Part shown: piece after piece, positions 1-5,044 of the stretch
How positions within the stretch are numbered: the first letter of the stretch is position 1
How the letters are laid out: each line of letters opens with the position of its first letter
Assembly: GCA_937912185.1 (NCBI GenBank)
Contig: CALDOH010000097.1
Span: 1 to 5,044, forward strand
DNA from: an uncultured bacterium
Lineage (GTDB): Bacteria; Patescibacteriota; Patescibacteriia; UBA1558; GWA2-36-10
DNA: 5,044 bases
Direction of reading: 5' to 3'
Made by a program: the position numbers and the translations under genes
Notes under the pieces: generated by a model
What the model was told of the DNA's origin: nothing
The model's input: the letters and a program-made list of their open reading frames with translations, nothing else
Database searches by the model: none

Positions 1-1411
1 AATTAATTTTTAGTGGAGGCCCGCACCGATGTCAGTCGCAAATGGCTCGGATGACTTGTGGTTAGAGGTAATATGCCAAACGAACTCGGAAATAGCTGGT
101 TCTCCCCGAAATACGTCTAGGCGTAGGCTTTTGTTAAGGAACGGGGGGGTAAAGCACTGAATGGATTTGGGGAGTAAAACCTTCACTTCCAATCAAACTC
201 AGAATACCCCGTTTTATTGCAAGGGACTCAGTGTCTGGGGGCTAAGCTCCAGAGGCGAAAGGGAAACATCCCAGATCTTCAAGTAAGGTCTCTAAATGTA
301 TATTAAGTGGAAAAGGATATGTCATCTCTCAAACACCTAGGAGGTCGGCTTAGAAGCAGCCATCCTTGAAAGAAAGCGTAACAGCTCACTAGCCGAGAGA
401 TACATGACCGAAGATATAACGAGGCTAAAATATACTACCGAACTTAAGAATTTTATATTTATATAAAGTGGTAGGGGAGCGTTCCTGTTGCATTGAAGGC
501 GAGCTGTGAGGCTTGCTGAAGCGGCAGGAAGTGAGAATGTCGGCATGAGTAGCGAGATGGGAGTGAGAATCTCCCACACCGAATAACCAAGGTTTCCAAC
601 GCCATGTTTGTCAGCGTTGGGTTAGGCGACCCTAAGGTGAGGCCAAAAGGCGTAGCCGATGGATTACCGGTTAATATTCCGGTCCTTGTATAGTTTCGTT
701 TTAAGTTGGGGCATGACGAAGTTGGATAATCCGAGCAGTGCGTTGAACATGCACTGTTTAAGCAGCAAGGCAGTTCTAGTAGGCAAATCCGCTAGAGCGT
801 TAACACAAGCTGTAAATACAATCTTGAGAGTAATCAATAGAGAGTTGGATGACTTCAGTTTCCGAGAAAAGTGTCGCAACTAGAAACTACACAATCCGTA
901 CCGCAAACCGACACAGGTGGGTAGGTCGAGTAGACTAAGGTGGACGAGCGAATCTTTCTTAAGGAACTAGGCAAATTAGCTGGGCGTAAGCTATGCGAGA
1001 TGCCCTGCCCGGAACGTGCTTGCACGATTCAGGCCACAGCAAAAGATTGAGGGGGGACTGTTTATCAAAAACACAGGTCTGTGCCAAAGCGAAAGCTTAA
1101 GTATACGGGCTGCGACCTGCCCACTGCCGGAAGGTTAAATGAGCGGGTGATATATCTTCGGATATTGAGCCTGTGATTGAAGCCCCGGTGAAGGGCGGCT
1201 TTAACTATAAGAGTCCAAAGGTAGCGAAATTCCTTGTCACTTAATTGGTGACGTGCACGAATGGTTTAACCATCCTTCAACTGTCTTGAGAAAGAGCTCG
1301 GCGAATTTGAAATGGCTGTGAAGATGCGGCCTACTGGCAGCAGGACAAAAAGACCCTGTGCAGCTTTACTACTACTTGGCACTGAAATATGTATTGTAAC
1401 TGTCGAGAATA

Positions 1412-1459
1412 GGAGGGAGGGCTGAGTATTTATATTCAGCCCGTCAGTGGAATACCTCT
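1412..1459 (+). other. Reduced L1 stalk of 23S rRNA (H76 base plus a single hairpin)
   Basis: The base helix equivalent to H76 can be paired as 1412-1416 with 1455-1459. In place of the branched H77/H78 with its uL1-binding loop, there is one 10-bp hairpin, GGGCTGAGTA (1419-1428) with TATTCAGCCC (1433-1442), closed by the loop TTTA and containing one G-U pair. In E. coli about 27 nt lie between the GGCU and AGCC strands of H77, including all of H78; here 14 nt lie between the matching strands. uL1 binds this region in other bacteria, so its binding site appears to be mostly missing. The alignment was done by eye; the hairpin itself is unambiguous. Confidence 0.8.
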
Positions 1460-1788
1460 CTTTTCTTTATGTATTTCTTACCTAAGGTGTTTGCAAACAA
1501 CACCGGGGACACTGTCTGGAAGGTAGTTTAACTGGGGAGGTTGCTTGCTAAAGAGTAACGCAAGCGTGCAAAGGTACCCTTGCTCCGGATGGAAATCGGA
1601 GTGTAAGCATATAGGTATATGGGTGCTTTACTGTGAGACAAACAAGTCAAGCAGTCACGAAAGTGGGCCTAAGTGATCCTCGTGAGCTTCGTGGGAAGCT
1701 CCGGGCCTAACGGATAAAAGCTACGCCAGGGATAACAGAGTAGTTGCGCCTGAGCGTCCATAGCGACGGCGCAGTTCGCTACCTCGAT

Positions 1789-2044
1789 AGACTAAGAACG
1801 AATGTCGAGGATAAAGTTGGCTAATAACGGAGAATGCCTAAGATTGAACACCTTAAGGTTAACCCCGTGGGAAGTCGTAATTGACCCCGTAGAGACTGAT
1901 TCATGTATTTTTATGCATGATGAGATAGTTCTTCATTGGAGAACTGTACACACGCCGACTCAACTTAATTACCGAAAGGATTTTTTAAAGGTAATTAACT
2001 TGAAAGATATAGTCCAAACCACTAGTAATAGATGGAGCCATTTG
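1789..2044 (+). ncRNA. Group I self-splicing intron (IA-like, ORF-less) in 23S rRNA after position 2504
   Basis: This 256-nt insert splits the universal peptidyl transferase sequence between the equivalents of U2504 (1788) and G2505 (2045). P1: 5' exon CCTCGAT (1782-1788) pairs with the guide GTCGAGG (1804-1810), giving the required U1788-G1804 wobble at the splice site; the insert ends in G2044 (omega G). Further pairings seen: P3 1815-1821/1954-1960; P4 1827-1830/1865-1868; P5 1837-1842/1852-1858 with bulged A1855; P6 1869-1871/1886-1888, extended by 1874-1876/1883-1885; P7 1894-1898/2010-2014; P7.1 1901-1908/1913-1920; P7.2 1927-1932/1940-1945; P8 1965-1973/1990-1998; P9 2019-2024/2029-2035 with a GUAA tetraloop and bulged A2032. 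The conserved S element AAGATATAGTCC is at 2004-2015. P7.1 plus P7.2 points to subgroup IA. No P2 and no homing endonuclease are present; L8 and L6 are small. P10 is weak by eye. It is expected to self-splice with a guanosine cofactor, but activity is inferred. Confidence 0.96.
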
Positions 2045-2115
2045 GTCGGCTCAGCGCATCCTGGGGGTGAAGAAGCTCCCAAGGGTTGGTCTGTTCGCCC
2101 ATTAAAGCGCTACGT

Positions 2116-2162
<47 letters not shown>

Positions 2163-2446
2163 CAGCGTTGGATTTTTGAGGGAGTTTGTCTCTAGTACGA
2201 GAGGACCGAGATGAGCCAATCCCTAGTGAACCAGTTGTTTCTGTCAAGAGCATTGCTGGGTAGCTACATTGGTACGTGATAACCGCTGAATGCATCTAAG
2301 CGGGAAGCCGTTCCCAAGATGAGAAATCCATGTTCTGGTTTACCAGAACGAAAGACCCGTAGGAGATTACTACGTTGATAGGAGGGGGGTGTAAGTGCAG
2401 CAATGCATTTAGCCGACCCTTACTAATGGTCGATAGGTAGATAAAT

Positions 2447-2551
2447 TTTTAGCGATCTACCGTACTAATCTATTCACTTTTTAGGGAGTAATAAGAACCT
2501 TAAAATAATTCTTTATCACTGTGCAGATAAGCAAGTTGAGGCTTGTTTATC
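2447..2551 (+). other. 23S-5S internal transcribed spacer with two processing-type hairpins
   Basis: No tRNA cloverleaf or ORF is visible in this spacer of about 105 nt. A hairpin GGTAGAT (2436-2442)/ATCTACC (2455-2461) spans the predicted 23S 3' end. A stronger 11-bp hairpin, AGATAAGCAAG (2525-2535)/CTTGTTTATCT (2542-2552) with loop TTGAGG and one G-U pair, abuts the 5' end of 5S rRNA and shares one base with it. Both are reasonable sites for precursor processing, but no nuclease signature can be assigned from sequence alone. The remainder is A+T-rich and featureless. Confidence 0.75.
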
Positions 2552-2671
2552 TGTCCGGTGATCAAAGCGATCTGGCCCCACCTGATCCCATTTCGAACTC
2601 AGAAGTGAAACAGGTCAGCGTTGACGATAGTATTCGGGCGACTGAATGCGAAAATAGATCATCGCCGGACA
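2552..2671 (+). rRNA. rrf: 5S ribosomal RNA
   Basis: This 120-nt gene has the standard 5S fold. Helix I pairs TGTCCGGTGAT (2552-2562) with ATCGCCGGACA (2661-2671) through 11 bp with one T-G wobble. The conserved loop segment CGAACTCAGAAGTGAAAC lies at about 2594-2611, after the CCCACCTGATCCCAT block. Helix IV is an 8-bp stem (2630-2637/2642-2649) closed by a GCGA tetraloop. It lies about 105 nt downstream of 23S rRNA in the usual 23S-5S order and is followed by a terminator, so it is the last gene of the rRNA operon. The ends are set by helix I and may differ by one or two bases. Confidence 0.97.
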
Positions 2672-2680
2672 ACTAAAAGT

Positions 2681-2704
2681 ACCCCGCCATTGGCGGGGTT
2701 TTTT
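2681..2704 (+). terminator. Rho-independent terminator of the rRNA operon
   Basis: The perfect GC-rich stem ACCCCGCC (2681-2688)/GGCGGGGT (2692-2699) has an ATT loop and runs directly into a T tract (2699-2704). It starts 10 nt after 5S rRNA, which fits the end of the rRNA operon. It also touches the most upstream possible start of the next gene (TTG at 2703), so that gene probably needs its own promoter or readthrough. Confidence 0.95.
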
Positions 2705-4598
2705 GGTATATTCAAAATATCTGATAGTAAAAAAGTTTGTTACACGATACTTGCCCACATGTTTTAGTGCGGTGGTGTTCTTTTTTCTTGCTACTACAAC
2801 CAGAGCAAAATCATACTCCCTGTTAGCCGTAACCGATCAAGCCAGCGACGGCAATTTTTGCAACTCCATCTACACTTGTAGTCTTTCGGATCAAGAGTTA
2901 TCCAACTTAAGTACTCAAGACAATCAAGGTTATCAAATAAAAGATCATACGGGTATTTTTACAAATGGGGCATGGCCACAGATATACTTTGCTCCAGACA
3001 GATATCTAGAATTTGAATTCGGAAACCTCAATTTATCTGCGACAGACACTATTTTAAGCTCAAGTTTTGTAATTTCTCATCAAGTAAATCAGGCACAAGG
3101 TTTAATAGGGCAAGACCACGATATTAAACTAGAAGCTTCCAAAGACGGTGGTTCAACTTGGGAAACTTTGTCCACCAACATTTGGCCAGCAACCTCTGGA
3201 AGTTTCGCATACTTCCAAGTTTCACTGCCTGCCAGCTATCTAAACTACACTAGTCTAAACAATTTGTTAACTAGGCTATCAATTTATGGTGACGACGGTT
3301 ATGCCAATCTCTTCTCTATTATTGACCTAATCAAACTAGACATAGACTACTACAACTCCTTAACTAACACTCCTCCAGTAAATACCATAAGCGCTCCAAG
3401 CGAAAACCAGCAACTAAAAGGAGATATTACCTTCACGGTCTCCCTTACAGATGATTTCGGCATCACCGAGTACCAGTTAAACTTACTAGACGAGAATCAA
3501 AATCTAATTACCACCTGCCTACAAGCCACGATTTCTTCTACAACCTCTCTTTCAGCTTCCTGTCAGATAGACTCAACTAGCTACCCAAACGGACAGTATT
3601 ACTTACAGATAAAAACCAAAGACAACGCCGAAGAATGGACCACCTCAACCAGATTAGTTTTGTTCGACAACGCTTCTCCGATTACTGATCTTTTATCAAT
3701 CCTTCCACAAGATAACACTTTTTGGCAAGACTCAATCACTATTTCCGGTAGCTCAGAAGACAATTTAACCACTAGTTTTGTGGACCTCTACCTCAAAGAA
3801 TCAAACACAACCAATCCGTGGACAAATCTAACTACTCTAGTCAACTCCGTTACTAGTTCAATCTTCAACTGGTCGTACTCTTGGCAGCCAACTGAAGAAA
3901 AATCGTATAATCTAGCCGCCAGCGCCACCGATCTAGCTGGAAATCAAGAAAGTCTTCAGGTAATCAGTCAAGATGTTGCTTACGTGCCCAGCCTTTTTCC
4001 TATCATTAGTAATCAACTAGGTACCACTCCAACTTTAGGTGAGATCACCATAAGTTGGTCAACTCAATTACCAACCTCAGGCAGAGTAGTTTATGACACA
4101 GTTTCTCACCCAACTCCAGACACCTTTGATTCAAACTACGGCTATGTATTCTCAAGTAACACTATAAATCTTTCACCTCAAGCGGTCTCACACTCAGTTA
4201 CCTTAACTGGCCTTTCAGACAACACCATTTACTACTACCGAATCATCTCTACTAGTCTCCCTACTACCATTGGTCAAGAACTAACCAATAAAACTTTATC
4301 TATGCCTGGTCCAGGAGGAAACCCAACTTCAAACTCCCCGCCACAAGCAGTAATAACCCAAAACACTGTATCCAGCCTCTCCATCACCCAGACCTCCGTC
4401 ATCCTGAACTCGATTCAGGATCTGAAAACCCCAGTAGGTAGCCGTAATGTAGTGGAGGATTCCTCTAAGGTGGCTGAAGTTGATAAAGTCCTTGGACAAA
4501 CCACCACAGAAAAACCCAAAACCTGGATGCTGGTTTTATCCATAATTATTTCATCTTCCTATTTACTTTATCTCCTTTCCAGACGGCGCAAAATTTGA
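2703..4598 (+). CDS. Multidomain surface protein: signal peptide, beta-rich domain, two Ig-like domains, FN3-like domain, C-terminal membrane anchor
   Basis: I do not recognise a named family for the whole protein; a role in surface attachment or glycan binding is only inferred from its architecture. Numbering from the TTG at 2703: a basic N terminus (K5, K10, K11, R15) and hydrophobic stretch (about 17-31) form a signal peptide ending near TRA-KS. A beta-rich domain (about 38-218) resembles exported carbohydrate-binding-like modules. An Ig-like domain (about 224-322) contains DDFGITEY and TKDNAEEW; a second (about 326-426) contains SATDLAGNQES. An FN3/phosphatase-N-like domain (about 432-532) contains ITISWST, SGRVVYDT and LTGLSDNTIYYYR. 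A Ser/Thr/Pro-rich linker (about 535-606) holds an embedded palindromic repeat, then a membrane helix (about 608-625) and the tail RRRKI. No LPXTG motif is seen. The start is doubtful: no in-frame ATG exists near it. TTG 2703 lies in the terminator; alternatives are CTG 2721, TTG 2751, and GTG 2772 or 2775. No clear Shine-Dalgarno site was found. Confidence 0.88.
   Translation: MVYSKYLIVKKFVTRYLPTCFSAVVFFFLATTTRAKSYSLLAVTDQASDGNFCNSIYTCSLSDQELSNLSTQDNQGYQIKDHTGIFTNGAWPQIYFAPDRYLEFEFGNLNLSATDTILSSSFVISHQVNQAQGLIGQDHDIKLEASKDGGSTWETLSTNIWPATSGSFAYFQVSLPASYLNYTSLNNLLTRLSIYGDDGYANLFSIIDLIKLDIDYYNSLTNTPPVNTISAPSENQQLKGDITFTVSLTDDFGITEYQLNLLDENQNLITTCLQATISSTTSLSASCQIDSTSYPNGQYYLQIKTKDNAEEWTTSTRLVLFDNASPITDLLSILPQDNTFWQDSITISGSSEDNLTTSFVDLYLKESNTTNPWTNLTTLVNSVTSSIFNWSYSWQPTEEKSYNLAASATDLAGNQESLQVISQDVAYVPSLFPIISNQLGTTPTLGEITISWSTQLPTSGRVVYDTVSHPTPDTFDSNYGYVFSSNTINLSPQAVSHSVTLTGLSDNTIYYYRIISTSLPTTIGQELTNKTLSMPGPGGNPTSNSPPQAVITQNTVSSLSITQTSVILNSIQDLKTPVGSRNVVEDSSKVAEVDKVLGQTTTEKPKTWMLVLSIIISSSYLLYLLSRRRKI
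4397..4465 (+). repeat. Palindromic repeat embedded in frame in the linker of the surface protein
   Basis: The core is a perfect 8-bp inverted repeat, ATCCTGAA (4401-4408)/TTCAGGAT (4414-4421), around the loop CTCGA, preceded by CCGTC. A second short palindrome, GAGGA-T-TCCTC (4455-4465), lies downstream. The core resembles the GTCATCCTGAAC...TTCAGGATCT type of dispersed palindrome found between genes in many bacterial genomes. Here it encodes SVILNSIQDL at about residues 565-574, inside an unstructured Ser/Thr-rich linker where an insertion would be tolerated. The inverted repeat is plain to see; that it belongs to a dispersed family, and its outer limits, are inferred. Confidence 0.62.
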
Positions 4599-4610
4599 CA
4601 TAATAAACTC

Positions 4611-5044
4611 ATGCTGTCCACTACCTTTCACCTGTTTGTTCCACACCACAAGAACAACCACAAACCAAAAATTCTCCATACAAACTCACTTTTATCTCTT
4701 CTTGGTGTTTTAATCATGGCCCAGTCAGTCATTGGTATGTTCTCGGTATTAAGGCCAAGGATTCTAGGCCTGGCCACCAACATCGATCCAGACAAAATAA
4801 TCATTCTAACCAACAATCAACGTCTGCAAAACGACCAAGATCCGCTCACCACTAACAACAAGCTGAACCAAGCGGCTCTGGCAAAGGCAACAGATATGTT
4901 TGCCAACAACTACTGGTCCCATACCTCTCCAGATGGCACCGAGCCTTGGTACTTCATCTCTCAAGCTGATTATCAGTATAAGCATGCAGGTGAAAATCTG
5001 GCTCGTGATTTTGAAAACTCCACAGAAGTGGTCTCTGCCTGGAT
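4611..5044 (+). CDS. CAP (SCP/PR-1-like) domain extracellular protein with N-terminal membrane segment, 3' end outside window
   Basis: The reading frame is open from ATG 4611 to the window edge (144 codons plus 2 nt). A His/Lys-rich cytoplasmic N terminus (about 1-25) is followed by one hydrophobic segment (about 26-47, SLLSLLGVLIMAQSVIGMFS) and the segment PRILGLATNI. The CAP domain starts at about residue 62 (IIILTNNQRLQ), with ANNYWSHTSPDGT carrying the first cavity histidine (H104) and YKHAGENLA carrying the first cavity glutamate (E128); the second Glu/His pair lies beyond the edge. CAP proteins are secreted or surface proteins with varied roles (lipid binding, protease-like or adhesive), so the exact job is unknown. 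The gap after the preceding stop is 12 nt, which suggests co-transcription with the surface protein. No strong Shine-Dalgarno site precedes the ATG. The spacing, the good ATG and the domain match support this start. Confidence 0.93.
   Translation, partial: MLSTTFHLFVPHHKNNHKPKILHTNSLLSLLGVLIMAQSVIGMFSVLRPRILGLATNIDPDKIIILTNNQRLQNDQDPLTTNNKLNQAALAKATDMFANNYWSHTSPDGTEPWYFISQADYQYKHAGENLARDFENSTEVVSAW

Noticed and set aside
10..883. Open frames on both strands within the 5' half of the window
   Set aside because: They lie wholly in conserved 23S rRNA and show no protein-like domains; such shadow frames are usual in rRNA genes.
1800..1803. A P10 pairing between the intron guide and the 3' exon
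   Set aside because: Only about two pairs (one of them G-U) form before a mismatch, so it is too weak to claim.
2447..2551. A possible tRNA in the 23S-5S spacer
   Set aside because: No GGTTCRA-type T arm or acceptor stem is visible, and the spacer is too short beyond its two hairpins.
2703..2730. A promoter for the surface gene (TATATT at 2707-2712)
   Set aside because: The best -35-like hexamer, TTGGCG at 2690-2695, is only 11 nt away and lies in the terminator stem; other pairs have poor spacing, so no promoter can be supported.
4628..4816. A 62-aa antisense open frame
   Set aside because: It is a shadow of the CAP-domain gene, whose + strand frame has a clear membrane segment and domain motifs.

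Overview
The window starts inside a bacterial 23S rRNA gene. It then runs through the 23S-5S spacer, a 5S rRNA gene and the rRNA operon terminator, and ends in two same-strand genes for secreted or membrane-anchored surface proteins. All features are on the + strand. The A+T-rich coding style, a 23S gene carrying a small group I intron and a shortened L1 stalk, and a short-N-terminus membrane CAP-domain protein with an ILGLATNI segment together suggest a Candidate Phyla Radiation (Patescibacteria) genome, most likely Microgenomates-like. This placement is inferred from sequence character, not from a database search. TGA acts as a normal stop, so the UGA=Gly code of some Patescibacteria is not supported.

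Region 1-2446 is the 3' part of 23S rRNA (about E. coli position 720 to the 3' end). It is interrupted at 1789-2044 by a 256-nt, ORF-less group I intron placed exactly after the equivalent of U2504, in the peptidyl transferase centre. P1, P3-P9, P7.1 and P7.2 can all be paired by eye, and joining the exons restores the universal CCUCGAU-GUCGGCUC. The L1 stalk is cut down to one hairpin (1419-1442). Several helices near the active site carry compensatory changes, which argues for a functional rRNA.

Region 2447-2551 is a spacer with no tRNA and two hairpins. The 5S rRNA is 2552-2671, followed by a strong intrinsic terminator at 2681-2704.

Region 2703-4598 encodes a protein of up to 631 aa with a signal peptide, an N-terminal beta-rich domain, two Ig-like domains, an FN3-like domain, a low-complexity linker, a C-terminal membrane helix and a basic tail. 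It has no usable ATG start. Its linker holds an in-frame palindromic repeat. Twelve bases further on, 4611-5044 (cut by the window edge) encodes a membrane-anchored CAP/SCP-like extracellular protein. The tight spacing suggests the two surface genes are co-transcribed. The terminator before them suggests they are a unit separate from the rRNA operon. The most notable signals are the intron, the reduced L1 stalk and the palindromic repeat inside coding sequence.
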